From contig OZ023185.1 in NCBI GenBank assembly GCA_963995505.1, positions 16,875,691 to 16,939,690 of the forward strand: DNA of 64,000 bases. The letters run 5' to 3'. This DNA is from Hypericum androsaemum (Eukaryota; Streptophyta; Magnoliopsida; Malpighiales; Hypericaceae). The notes under the pieces are model-generated. The model was not told where the DNA came from and made no database searches. It worked only from the letters and a program-made list of their open reading frames with translations. The first letter of the stretch is position 1. Every line of letters begins with the position of its first letter. Both the position numbers and the translations under genes were made by a program. This document shows, piece after piece, positions 50,301 to 61,730 of the stretch.

Positions 50301-52769
50301 TGAAGCACCGTAACTAGGCTCACAGTCAATAGGGCAACCAAATTATGAAAAGGACATTTTTTCATTGTAGGAAAAGGACATTATTACACATACCTGTACT
50401 GGGTGAAGGTACTCAGAACAGATTGAAATTTTTTGAGTCCAGTGTTATAGCCTTCTCTTTGAATGACACTTGTATCCCTTTCATGTTGAATAGGCAACTG
50501 ATTCGCACATTGGCGACGTTTTTGCAGATAACACTCTTGCAAGTCACCAAACTGCTTTCCCAAAGGAAAACACGATCAGTCTAGACAGACAGAGGTATAT
50601 CAATAATTACGGTCCTCACCAAGAAAGAATAAAGCACAATTCACCTGATTAATAAGTCTCCGTTATTAGAAGTTTACATGAATAGTCATGAATAGCTCCA
50701 ACCGATCCGTAAAACAGAAATGAAGAATATCAGAGAATGTTTGGGCTTTGTTCTATCACATCCAGAAAGATCATGAACATCTTAACTTGGAATTGCCATT
50801 CATACAAAAAGGCACAGATTATCTTTATATTTGTACACACCTGTGCATGAATCCGCTTCTTCCTCATTACAGACGATCCTGATTGGTTATGTTGGGAGTC
50901 TGGCCCACTTAATGCATCCTTTCTCTGAAGCCCATGAGCGCTTAATTGAGCTTTACTGTCAATCTTCTTGTTGGAAAGACTCCCAGAAGCAACTCCTCTA
51001 GCACTATGGGAACCTGAGAGTACTCCACTACTGTTTCTATCGGTTGTTGATGGCCAAGGACTTCGTGGGACTGAATCATCCCGAAGCATCCGTAACTTCA
51101 TGGAGTATCGATCTCTGGCACGGTATAGTTCGATTCTATGTCTCTCTACCGCATCTATGTCTTCCTTTATAAAATGGAGATCAGTCCTTACCTAACACGA
51201 TGGGAAATTTTCATGAGCTAGGCTCGCATTCCATAGAACAATTCCAACCAATATCATGAACAACCATTAGATTAACCATTAGATTAGGCATTAAAAAAAC
51301 ATAAACACGGGCAGCTAAATGCATGTGAACAAACTCAAATACTCATCGGGGAAATGAAAGAATAAATATCGCATACCTCATTTAACTCATCAACTTTTTG
51401 CTTCCTCAAGTGCTGCAAGAAGTCCAACAATATCTGCATATTCCTCTCAGCTTCCTCTTGCTCCATTTTCTTCTTCTTCCCCGCTAGAAGAGACATGAGG
51501 GCTTCTAGCTCCTTAATCGATACATCACAACCCTGGCTAGTGATCACACGAATGAGTCGCGATAAAAGTATCACAAAGAGAATCCAACCAAACGAAAACT
51601 CAAAATAAGTAGCAGTTTGTTGAAAGCCACAAAACAACCGAAAACCGGCAGAGTGTTCCCTTGACCTTTCACACAACAGTGGAACAAACCGGAGACAGAA
51701 TGTGGATACATGCAAACTCAACAAGCATACAACAATAGGATCAATCGTTTTACTAATACTATATTTGGGTAGTATTTCAAAAAGGACGGCAGAGTATCAC
51801 AAAGGAAAAGTAATATAGTGCAACGAAATGCAAGGTAGGAGAAAGATTAGTGTAAAATTTTATTTGGATATATAAAAGTCTATTAACCATGCTGGATTAG
51901 AAGAGAGATAAAAATAGTACTATTACGTTGAAAACAAAATGTAAGTTATTTTTCTCATACTTCCCTAACCCCCGCTTCCCCTCCCCTCCAATTAAGTTTT
52001 CCTCTAACTTTACGAAAACGAAGTTTCAATAGTTTTCTACACGAAGCCTTACATTTCTTCCTCAAACCTTCAATCCAAACACAATGCAGAAGAAATACGC
52101 GTGCAAACCAACAGAATCGCGGTACCAAAGTGCATCTTCCTCCTCCGCCCCACGATTGACAGGCCACAAACGGAAGCTCCAAATAAAGCTAACTTGAACC
52201 ACCAAAATCACTCCCCTAACCTAAACCTAAACCTTACTCCACCAAATTCAAACCACCACTCGTAAAAGAAGGTATTCACAGCCTGAGCGAAAGGGGGAAC
52301 GGTTACCTGTAGCAACGCCTGGCGGAACTGCTCCACGGGAGAGGCATTCCTCGACACGTGCCGCGTGGACGCCTTCTTCAGCACCTGCACCAAACAACAA
52401 CAACAACATTACCACCACGATCAGCGCGCCTCCCTCGCGAATAGCGAGAAATCCGGGGGGGGGGGGGGGGGGGGGGAACACGAGACCGACCTTCTGGAGG
52501 AGGAAGTTAGGGTAGAGGTGGTTGGCGGTTAGGTAGTGGGCGCAGCAAGGGCAGTCACTCTTGTTCCTCAGGTGAGTAATTATGCACATGTAGCAGAAGC
52601 TGTGCCCGCACGCCGTCAGGAACGCGTCCTTTATCACCTGCATGCATATAGGACACAGCAAGTCCCTCTCCGCCGCGTCGGCGCCGCTCTCCTCCTCGCC
52701 GGAGGGGATCGGGACTGGGAGATCCTGCTTCGCCAGGGGGACCACGGCGCCCTTGGAGACTTCTTCCAT
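47396..52769 (-). CDS. COP1: E3 ubiquitin-protein ligase COP1
   Basis: COP1 is the central repressor of light signalling. With SPA proteins and CUL4-DDB1 it ubiquitinates transcription factors such as HY5 in darkness, in the nucleus. Thirteen exons were placed: 52769-52491, 52384-52307, 51532-51377, 51191-50841, 50551-50394, 50255-50190, 49693-49615, 49267-49112, 49026-48928, 48734-48630, 48434-48255, 47757-47647 and 47566-47396. All phases agree, giving 662 aa (Arabidopsis 675). The C3HC4 RING finger is at 39-76 (CPIC, CGH, CYMC, CPCC). The coiled coil is at about 135-215 ([18 protein letters not shown]). The nuclear-localisation motif RKKRIHAQ is at 281-288. Seven WD40 repeats fill about 345-662, including [11 protein letters not shown] and [14 protein letters not shown]. 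The start MEEVS matches the family; the frame is open 31 codons further upstream (Met at 52862), but that extension is Pro/Ser-rich and not conserved. All domains look intact. Confidence 0.97.
52455..52476. repeat. 22-bp G homopolymer in COP1 intron 1
   Basis: An uninterrupted run of 22 G (C on the COP1 coding strand) starts 15 nt after the donor site of intron 1. The intron is only 106 nt long, so a fifth of it is poly-C. Length errors in sequencing are likely at such a run. Confidence 0.95.
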
Positions 52770-53058
52770 CGCCGGCACTGGTAATCTCGGCTGAATTTTT
52801 TGGTTTGGAGGTTGGGAGTCGGTGGATGGAGAAGAAGAGGAGGTTGGGGAGGTGGGGTTCACAGTTTTGTAAGCTTCACTTGTAAGGGAGAGAACGCTCC
52901 ACGTTGCATTTCTCTTGCCTCCTCTTCTTTTTTTTTTCTTTTTGTAAATTAAATTTCCAATGTTAGGAATTATTTTTTCAATAAGTTTTTTTTAATACCT
53001 TCCTGAGGTCTTGGGTAAAGTCCAGTTTTCGCAATTTTTTACAAGTTCTAATTTTTTT
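52770..53058 (-). promoter_or_regulatory. COP1 proximal promoter and 5' leader
   Basis: Only about 290 bp separate the COP1 start codon from the nearest transposon end. The stretch contains a pyrimidine-rich leader on the coding strand but no clear TATA box. If the leader is about 100-150 nt, the native proximal promoter is very short. Confidence 0.45.
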
Positions 53059-53611
53059 GGGAAAATTACTCTCAAGTCCTTCGGATTTACTTAAATATAT
53101 TCAAAAGTTCCTCTTGTTCACAAAATACATTTCGAAGTCCCTCTAATTTACTTTTATTATACTTTCGGATCTCCAAATGAGTTTTTTTCTTTTTTTCATT
53201 GAAATGACAAAAATACCCTTACAACAAAAATAAAAAAGGCTGACATCATCTCTTCTTCTTCGACGAACAAAAAACGAATCTGACATCATCATCAACAAGC
53301 TTCAAAGATCCACCAAACCCAGACACCAAATCTGAACCACCACCCCGACGACGACTCTCCACTCCTCCAATCGACCACGATGGCGACTCCCCTCTCCTCT
53401 AATCAACCTTGACCGAGACATGGAGGAGCTCATGGCCTTGGCGGGCTCAGGATTGGCCTTAAACTCCTCCCCACGGTTAGGTCTAAGGGGGGACCCACCA
53501 CCAACTCCTCCGACAGCGCGTACCTCCTTCAACTCCTCCGGTGGTGGAATGGCCGGGTGCGCCTCCTCCCGGCGGCCGCGTTCAGAACCAGAGAGGTCAG
53601 ATGGCACCGGT

Positions 53612-53646
<35 letters not shown>

Positions 53647-54243
53647 GAAGGAGAGTCGAGAGGGAACGGCGAGCAGACAGCGGGATCGGGTAGTGGATCG
53701 GCGAGCGGACGAAAAGTAGCTATGGAGCAGCAGCGACACCGGGATCGGCAACGTGACGGCAGGATCGGTGAGCCAACGATCTCGGTGAGCAGACCGAGGC
53801 ATCGGAGACGATGAGCGAAGGAGGAAAAGCTCTACGAAGAGCGACAAATGCAGCTGACGAGCGACGGAGCAGCAACCGAGACGACGGGATTGAATCTTGA
53901 AAGATCTTGTTTGTTCTTGATCTTGGATTTAGTTAGAACTAGGTTTAATTGAAAGTTTATTTAGTTGGAAGCTTTATTGAATCGTTGAAGTGGAATGAAG
54001 AAATGATGATGTCATTGGCTAGGAGGAAGAAGAAGAGATGATGTCAGCATTTTTAATTTTTTTATTCTAAAAGGGTATTTTAGTCATTTTATTAACAAAA
54101 ATGAAAAAAAAGAGCTGCTAACATGCGCCAGGGACCCGAAAGTATAATAAAAACAAACTAGAGGGACTTTGAAATATATTTTGTGAACATGAGGAACTTT
54201 TGCGTATATTTGAACAAACCCGAAAGATTTGAGAGTAATTTTT
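53059..54243. mobile_element. Mutator-like element in the COP1 promoter
   Basis: Long inverted arms: GGGAAAATTACTCTCAAGTC with CTTCGGATTTAC and TTCACAAAATACATTTC on the left, and the complements (GAAATATATTTTGTGAAC, GAAAGATTTGAGAGTAATTT) on the right. A clean target-site duplication could not be fixed because both flanks are T-rich. The interior is GC-rich (53340-53880), with a (GA)n run at 53613-53642 and overlapping frames on both strands (53302-53847 minus, 53420-53719 plus) of no recognised family. It may hold captured host sequence. Confidence 0.72.
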
Positions 54244-54426
54244 TCTTTCTTTTTTGGTAGGTGAAATGCTTTATTAAAATTGAAATAAAAGAAGAAAATT
54301 ACAACCAAAAGACAACTCTAATGGTATCTACAGGTTCCAATTTCTCTGACAAGACGTTTTAATTTATTGACAATTAAGTGATGCTTATGACTAAATCGTG
54401 ATTTTTTTATAAGTAGATATATTTTA

Positions 54427-55509
54427 GGAGAAAAAACTCACAACTCCCTAAGTTTTAATATAATGTACTGAGAGGTCCTGTACTTAGTAAAATAGTCACT
54501 GAATTTTAAGAAATTGAACTAGTTAGTCCCTCTGGCCAATTTATTTCACAAATTCAATCAAATTACATCATGACATTACCAAAATATCCCAATTACATCC
54601 CTTTTCCTGCGAGCTCCTCCTTCTCCTCTCCCTCTTCTTCTTTGCCAGCGACTTCATCCTCTTGCTGCGAATTCTCCATGTAACACGGCTCCGGCCTGGT
54701 GGAGTGCAGAGGTAGCAGGGCTGAGCCACCAGTGACGCTCGCCGAGTTCACGCTTAATGGCGCCGGGGGACTGGATTTCTATGATGTCAGCCTGGTCGAC
54801 GGTTACAACCTCCCGGTGCTGGTAATCCCAAGGAAGATTCAGACGGTTGTAGCTGTTCTTTGATACATTGTTTTAACTGATCTGTGAGAGGTTTAATGGA
54901 GTCTACAACTGCGAGCGCGGAAACAAAGCAATTGTAAAGAAGAGCACCGATCTTTGTCGCGTTTGGCCGTTGGTTTCGCTTTGTCGCGTTGGCCGCTGAT
55001 CCTGTTGTGGACAGAGTCTGATCCTGTTGTTGGCTACACCGATTACCCTTTCCTTGAAGACACCGACGTTTCTAGCTAATATTGTTTGGCACGTACTCGC
55101 GATGTGTGAATCGTGCTGAAGCTCATATTAAAAATTCGGAACTATCCTACATTGGGAAATAATCTTGTCTTTATGGTTTATCTAGAGCATTGGAAGGGTC
55201 TGGTTTTTAAGTGTTAAGAGTCTACTTAATTTAGAGTCTTTAGGTTTACTCATGTCCTGTCCTTGGGGAGAGGATGAAGTCACTGGCAAAGGAGAAGAGG
55301 GAGAGAGGCGAAGCAGAAGGAAGCTCGCGGGAAAGGGATTTGATAATTGGGGTATTTTTGTAATTTAATATAATTTTATTGAATTTGTAAAATAAATTGG
55401 TTTGAGGGACTAACTAGTTCAATTTCTTAAAACTCAAGGACTATTTTACTAAGCACATGACTTGTCAGTACATTATGTTAAAACTTAGGGACTTGTGAGT
55501 ATTTTTTCC
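54427..55509. mobile_element. Pack-MULE carrying a thaumatin-like fragment
   Basis: Inverted ends GGAGAAAAAACTCAC and GTGAGTATTTTTTCC continue inward over about 200 bp (for example GAACTAGTTAGTCCCTC on the left and GAGGGACTAACTAGTTC on the right). Flanks TATATTTTA (54418-54426) and TATATTGTA (55510-55518) match at 8 of 9 bases. The GC-rich centre (54600-55090) includes a recognisable host exon piece (54678-54830). No transposase. Confidence 0.8.
54678..54830 (+). pseudogene. captured thaumatin-like protein (PR-5 family) fragment
   Basis: One open frame reads SGLVECRG, then EPPVTLAEFTLNGAGGLDFY and DVSLVDGYNLPVLVIPR. This is the central block of thaumatin-like proteins, with the conserved ECxG, TLAEFTL and DFYDVSLVDGYN motifs in order. 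The flanks (upstream Cys-rich N-terminus and downstream Cys-rich C-terminus) are missing, so only about 51 residues remain. Thaumatin-like proteins are secreted defence proteins. This is an exon piece inside a Mutator-like element without start or stop of its own. Confidence 0.78.
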
Positions 55510-55584
55510 TATATTGTATTGTTGCATGAAAGATCTCACAACAAAGTGGGGGTCATTGCGATAAAAGTCTTCGGAATAGTTAAA

Positions 55585-55868
55585 AGGTAAATTACTCTCA
55601 GGTCTCTGGATTATAGTTTTATTACTTGTAGGTCCCTAACTTTCGAGAATAGTGTCTGAGGTCCCTGCTTTTAAAGAAAATATTGGTCTGAGGTCCCTAG
55701 TCACCTGATCGATTTTCTTAAAATTTTTCGGAGAAAATCTCTGATCCGGTGACTAGGGACCTCATACCAATATTTTCTTAAAAAGCATGGACCTCATACA
55801 CTATTTTCGAAAGCCAAAGACCTGCGAGTAATAAAATTATAAACTAGAGACCTGAAGGTAATTTGCCT
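55585..55868. mobile_element. foldback Mutator-type MITE
   Basis: The 284-bp element is almost entirely palindromic. Its left half has AGGTAAATTACTCTCAGGTC, CTGAGGTCCCT and TTTAAAGAAAATATTGGT; its right half has the complements in reverse. The 9-bp duplication ATAGTTAAA (55576-55584, 55869-55877) is perfect. Confidence 0.9.
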
Positions 55869-56039
55869 ATAGTTAAACTATCTTTAAAGGTGAGCAGGTA
55901 TAAGTTTAACCTCGTCACGAATTGGACAAGGGGAAAAAAATTAAAAAAGCAAAAAAATATTTTACTATAATAAAGAAAACTTTTATTTTTGGGTGTTCTG
56001 GTGTGTCATGTGAAAATGTCAAAATTATTCTTAAACACT

Positions 56040-56515
56040 AAAACCTCAAACCAAATATCAAACCCCAAAACTCAAAACTCAAATCCCAAATCTGAAACCC
56101 CTTAACCCCCAATCTCGAACCCCGAACTCCCGGAACCTCAGACTCTCGCCCCTAGAACCCCCGGACCACGGACCCCCGAACCCTGAGCCGGAGAGCCAGA
56201 CCACGTACCCCGGACCACCTGACCACCAAACTGCTAGACCTCTGAACCCCGACCTCGAACTATCGGACCATGGATCCCCGAACCCCCGACCTCGGACCCT
56301 CGGGCCATGGACTCCCGAACCAACGAACCGCCGAACCCCCGACCCCGGACTACCGGACTCTGGGACCATTGAACCCCGGACTCCGAACCCACGGACCACC
56401 GGACCACGAACCACGAACCACGAATCCCAAACCATAGACCACCGGACTCTGAACCCCGGACCCCCCGACTCTGAACCCCCCGACCCCTGGAACCTCCGAA
56501 CTTGAACCCCGTTCT
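56040..56515. repeat. C-rich degenerate short-unit repeat array
   Basis: About 475 bp are built of 7-10-bp units around CCCGAACCC, CCGGACCAC and CCGGACTCC, with one strand nearly free of G runs. The left edge is A-richer (AAACCCCAAAACTC) and grades into the C-rich form. Minus-strand frames stay open (56079-56435, 56234-56551) only because of the repeat and encode Gly/Ser/Arg/Val-rich low-complexity peptide. No gene is implied. Confidence 0.85.
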
Positions 56516-56519
56516 TTTT

Positions 56520-58540
56520 TCTTTTTTTTTACAGCTTAAAAAGAAAATCATTGAACAATATTCTTACGGATTTTGAAACAGAATAGTACTTGCATCGCGC
56601 GTACGTATATACTAGTATATATAATGTCATTCAGTCGATGACCAGGGTCGGCCACGCTAATCCTTTTTTTCTCTTTTTCAATTTATTCAACTGTCACATA
56701 ATATGTCATCTTATTCGGTAAAAATATTTAAATTTATTTTTTTCAATTCTCTATAAATATAGCACAATATTTTTAATAAATAATTTTCAATTCTCTATGA
56801 AGAATCATATAGATAATACTCTGAAATTTTTTTAATAATTAAATATGTATTTTTTATATTGATTATAATTTACTCTTAAACATAAATTAGTTTTCTTAGG
56901 GCGGAATTTTTTTTTGCGGATTCTCGCTTTTTGTATGCACGTACTTATTATATGTATATATTACGAAGATCAATATATTTTTACCTCTTAAAAAAGTTAA
57001 AAATGATATGTGGATACGAAAAAAATTAATTTTGTTATTTGGTGATCTTTTTCAACCAGGTCACCAATAAAAATAGTAAAAAAATTGGTTGGGTCGAGTT
57101 ATCTCTTGACGAGAAAAAATTTGATTGGTGACTGACACCGGTCACCAACAAACATAGTCTTAAACTTTCACAAAAAAACAAACGTAGTCTTATAGCAAAA
57201 TTCGATCTATTTTTATCAAACTGGCTCTAGGTTTAAACAAAAATCTAGGTTACATAGCTTCTCAATAGTGTGCGATCAAATAAACATGGTACAGAATCGA
57301 AAGGATTTACCTTTAAATTTTTTTTTAACGAAGTGCCCAAAAGGACTAAAGGAGGATGCGAATGTTCGTGCTGTCCAAATATTTGAAACTTAATGCTCGT
57401 GATCTGCGTTTCAAAATTTTCCTGTTTTAGAATAAAGCTGCATTTACATTACGAATCTCTCCAAGTAATTTCGTTTATGATGAGTGCAATCTTACCTGAT
57501 TCACTTCACTTTGTTCATGTTCGAGATTTGGCGGTCTGATTCTGATTCGTGTGGATCTACATTGGATTCCATGGTACAATTTGTTGTCCTCGAGATAGGT
57601 ATATTAATTACTCTTCCATGGTACAATTTGTTATCGAATTTTCATAGGCATTATGCTGTTAAATTAAATGTTCTTTCACATTGATTTCTTCCCTGTGTCG
57701 ATGATACAAATATTGTAAAAAGCAATCTAGATGATCTAAAAATTTCTCTCCATTATTTTGTCTGTTGGATCATTTTATTATTATTTACTACAAAAATATC
57801 AAATAGTTTTAAACATACAAAATTTAAAATTATTAATTTTAGCTAAAAAAAATTACAATGTCCTTTGACACATGTAATCATGTGATTTGAAAAATGACCA
57901 AATGGTCTTTGTGATATAAAATCTAGCAATGTATTAATTTAAATTTTTAACTTAAAATTTTGAATTAAATAGAGATTGAATAATGGACGAGAATTGGTTT
58001 TTGTGGTTAGAAAAGTCACAAGCTAACTGGTTGGCTCTTGTTTTTAGAAGGATGACTAGTTGGCTCTTGGTGAAAACATTTAACTCATCCTATTTCCATA
58101 ACAAAGCCTCTTAATTTTAAAGCGTCGACCTTGTCTTGGGTTAAAGCATTTCCTAGTCGGCTGGCTCTCCTTGTTCCTGTTACTTCACCTCCGAAGCAAT
58201 GTGCAAAGGGGTGAGTCAGGTCCTTCGTCCTATTACCAAAACTTGCAACTCTTTTTCGCTCCTGATACGTCGCTTTTGACCTAGTCGTTGTCAACCATAT
58301 AGTGTGATTCCCATTTCATATTTCTTTTTAACCGAAGGGAGAGCTTTTTTCTTAACTCTATTCATCGTCGGATTGGCGAAATGATACATCTGGGTAGACT
58401 AACTTACTTAAAATTTTATCCAAAAATATATATAAATACGACAATACGGACTATCAAATACCACATAATCAAAGATAATCATCATGACATGCTTGAAGAG
58501 AGTGTCGAAATTCCGATTTCATATGTAATTTTACTCAATA
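56520..58540. other. gene-free stretch
   Basis: AT-rich with no supported gene. A 69-codon minus-strand frame (58294-58085) lies in a GC-richer patch but has no recognisable domain. Confidence 0.45.
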
Positions 58541-58784
58541 CGCACTTTGTAGAAATCGAGCCATAATCTTTATTGAATAGGTAAAAGTCGATGATTATAG
58601 CTTACAGAGAAGGCTATATATATAGCTTATAGAGAAGAGCCAAAATGTAACTCCCAAGAATAGTTCCTACAAGTTAGGAAGCAAACCATATCCTAATAGG
58701 AAAGTATTAATCAAATAAATAGGAAACAAACTTAGTCTCCAAGTAAAACTCCAACACTCCCCCTCAAGTTGGCGCATGGAGGTT

Positions 58785-61103
58785 CGTAATGCCCAACTTG
58801 TCAAGAAGGTAATAAAAACGTTGACGTCCCAACGCCTTAGTGAAGATGTCAGCGAGCTGGCCAGCACTATCAATCTTGCAAGGAGAAATCTCATTGGACT
58901 AGACTCGTTCACGAACAAAGTAGCAATCCATTTCTACGTGCTTAGTGCGTTCGTGGTAAACGGGATTGGCAGCGATATAGAGAGCTGCTTGATTATCACA
59001 GAATAGTATCGTTGGAGCGACTTGTGGAGTGCACAATTCCTGGAACAGCCAACGAAGCCAAATGAGTTCACTAACAGTGGCTGCCATGGCGCGATACTCA
59101 GCCTCTGCAGAAGACCGTGCAACAATGGATTGCTTTTTCGTACGCCAAGAGACAGGGGCACCGCCAAATAAAATGAAATAGCCAGTTCGGGAACGTCGTG
59201 TCATAGGGCAACCACCCCAGTCTACATCGAAGTAAGCGGAAAGTACGAGCTTACTCTTAGATGGCAAGAAAATCTCTTGTCCAGGTGTTTGCTTCAGGTA
59301 ATGAAGGACGCGATCAGCTGCATCAACATGAGCTTGCTGTGGGTTAGTGACAAATTGACTTAGGATGCTCACCACATAAGTAATGTCCGGCCTAGTAACC
59401 TTGAGATATAAGAGGTGCCTAACTAGGCAGCGATAACGACTACCATCAACAGAATCGGTGCATATCATCGCTGTAAGGTGGTGATTTTGTTCAATCAAAA
59501 AAGAGGTCGGCTTGCCTCCTAATTTCTTACTGTCCTTGAGTATGTCGATAGTGTATTTTCATTGACTTAAAACCAACCCATCGGCTGAGCAAGCTGCCTC
59601 AATGCCTAAAAAGTACTTCAACACCCCCAAATCCTTAATGCCAAATTGCGCATCTAAGTAGGCTGTGACCTCTGTAATTTTTGCTTGAGCATTTCCAGCC
59701 AAGATAACATCGTCCACGTATATGAGAGCAAAAACCAATATTTGACCTTCACTGAAATGAAATAATGAAGTGTCGGAATGACACTGGGCACAACCGATAT
59801 GCAATAGGGCCTGAGTGAATTTGTGGTACCAATTACGCGAAGCTTGACGAAGTTCATAAATTGACTTTCTCAAGCGACAAACGCGCGTATCATAGGTAGT
59901 CGAATACCCAAGAGGCAACTTCATGTAGATTGCTTCATGAAGATCACCGTGTAAAAATGCATTGTTGACATCAAGTTGGGTAATAAACCAATTTTTCAAA
60001 ACTGCCACCGTGAGGAGACAAGGAACGGTGACCAGCTTTGCCACGGGCACAAACGTTTCATGGAAGTCGATACCCTCTATTTGAGTGTATCCTTTCGCCA
60101 CCAACCGTGCCTTATAGCGCTCGACTTCGCCAGTAGGCTTGTACTTAATTTTGTACACCCATTTGGAATCAATTGCCCTTTTTTCAGGCGGCAGAGGTTC
60201 AAGAGTCCAAGTTCTATTAGCCTCAAGAGCTCACAGTTCGCGCACCATTGCTTCCCTCCAGTGCTTACTTTTAACAGCCTGAAAATACGTCTTTGGCTCA
60301 TCACCATGTGTAATGGCCACTAAAAAAACTCTATGACTGTCAGAAAACTTTAAGTACGCAACAAAATGAGTAAGAGGATATACCACCGAGTTTTCTAATG
60401 AAGGAGTAGGCCGTGGGTGGTCGATAGAGGGTGGCATGTATGTTTCATAATCATCCAGTCGTCGAGGAGCCTGTCTTGGCCTAGTACTACGCCGTGCGAC
60501 TGGTAAGGTTTGATCGGTCTCCACATTTTCAAAGACACGATCCACCGCAGTGACTGAATCCACTTCTTCTTGTGCCCCAATGTCCTCATGTGCAGGTGGA
60601 GTTGGTTCTGGTTCCAAAATAACCTCCAGAATACCAACACAACTCGGATCAGCAGGTTTTGAGGCATGTCGTATCTCCAGTTCTGGCAAAGCATCATTTT
60701 TGAAAGGATGTGTATGCTCGACAAAGGTGACATCCCTTGTGTTATAAATGCGCCTGTCTTCAAGATCAAACACTCGATAACCCTTTTGACCTTCAGGGTA
60801 TCCAACAAACACCCACCTTCTGCTTCTCTCTTGAAACTTATCTCTATGTGGGCCCAGCACATGTGCATAAACAAGACAGCCAAAAGATTGAAGGTGATCA
60901 TAACTTGCTTTCTTACCGAAGAGGACTTCATACAGTGTTTTGTTGTCAGTGGCTCTCATAGGTAGGCGACTAATCAAATACACCGCTGTGAGCACACTTT
61001 CACCCCAAAAGTAAGTCGGCATTCCTGAGTGGAAGAGGAGAGTACTTGCTGTCTCCAAAATATAGCGGTGCTTGCATTCCACCACACCATTTTGTTCCAC
61101 CAC
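58785..61103 (-). pseudogene. Copia pol remnant (integrase tail, reverse transcriptase, RNase H)
   Basis: From 61103 the frame begins at the end of the integrase core (VEQNGVVECKHRYI, including its final catalytic Glu region), then TYFWGESVLTAVYLISRLP and the GYPEGQKGYRVFDL segment. Reverse transcriptase follows at about 60158-59559, with ARLVAKGYTQIEGIDF, QLDVNNAFLHGDLHEAIYM and the catalytic box YVDD. RNase H is at about 59400-58899, with SWRTKKQSIVARSSAEAEYR and FCDNQAALYIAANPVYHERT. In-frame stops near 60231, 59559 and 58899 break the frame, so no full polyprotein can be made. Confidence 0.88.
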
Positions 61104-61190
61104 ACCTAGGGTTGGAGATGGCTTAGTGCTTAGGATCTACGACTTCACTGTGCCATATATCTCGTCCAGCCTCATGAGAAACATGTACAA

Positions 61191-61730
61191 CTACTCTTGG
61201 TCTCTTGCCGCCGAGTATTGGTGTTTCGCATCACAGGTGCACGTAGCCATAGGAGAGATTGATTCAATCTCATCCCAAAGCGACTTCAGCTTTGAAAAAT
61301 AAGCAGAGACAGATATCTTGTCCTGGTGCAGTAAGGACACCGAGCGTCGTAGATCATATGCTCTTGGTGCGCTTGTTTTCCCAAATCTCTCTTTCAGGTC
61401 GGCCCAAACTTCTCGAGCCGTCTTTGCATAACGAACGCTGCCCCAAACTTCCTTGTCAATCGCTATGGCCAACCAGCCCTTGACCATGGCGTCACAACAT
61501 AACCAAATATTGTAATCCACCGAGCTTGCCTCCGGTTTTGCTATGGTTCCGTCGACAAACCCCAGCTTGTTTTTTGCCAAAAGGAAATTGGTCATCTCGC
61601 CAATCCAATCAGTGTAATTTCTTTCGTTGAGCAACTCGCTCATGTTGGCATGCCCTGGATTATCCGAGGGATGCAGGAAATAAGGTGATGTCATGTCAGT
61701 TGCCGGACCGTTTCCATTTTTCGTCGACAT
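61191..61730 (-). pseudogene. Copia gag N-terminal part
   Basis: The frame starts MSTKNGNGPATDMTSPYFLH and continues with the DUF4219/UBN2-type gag pattern: SELLNERNYTDWIGEMTNFL, VWADLKERFGK, and ISVSAYFSKLKSLWDEIES. It stops after about 180 codons, where the internal deletion joins it to integrase sequence. The zinc knuckle is missing. Confidence 0.85.

Noticed and set aside
53302..53847. 181-codon minus-strand ORF as a gene
   Set aside because: It overlaps plus-strand ORFs, includes a (GA)n run and lies inside a Mutator-like element; no domain recognised.
56079..56551. Gly/Arg/Ser-rich ORFs of 105-118 codons
   Set aside because: They arise from the C-rich short-unit array; no start context, domain or non-repeat sequence.
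57484..57684. 66-codon ORF as a gene
   Set aside because: No domain, no promoter and AT-rich context with a local repeat (CCATGGTACAATTTGTT twice).
58085..58294. 69-codon minus-strand ORF as a captured gene
   Set aside because: GC-richer patch but no recognisable motif and no bracketing terminal repeats.
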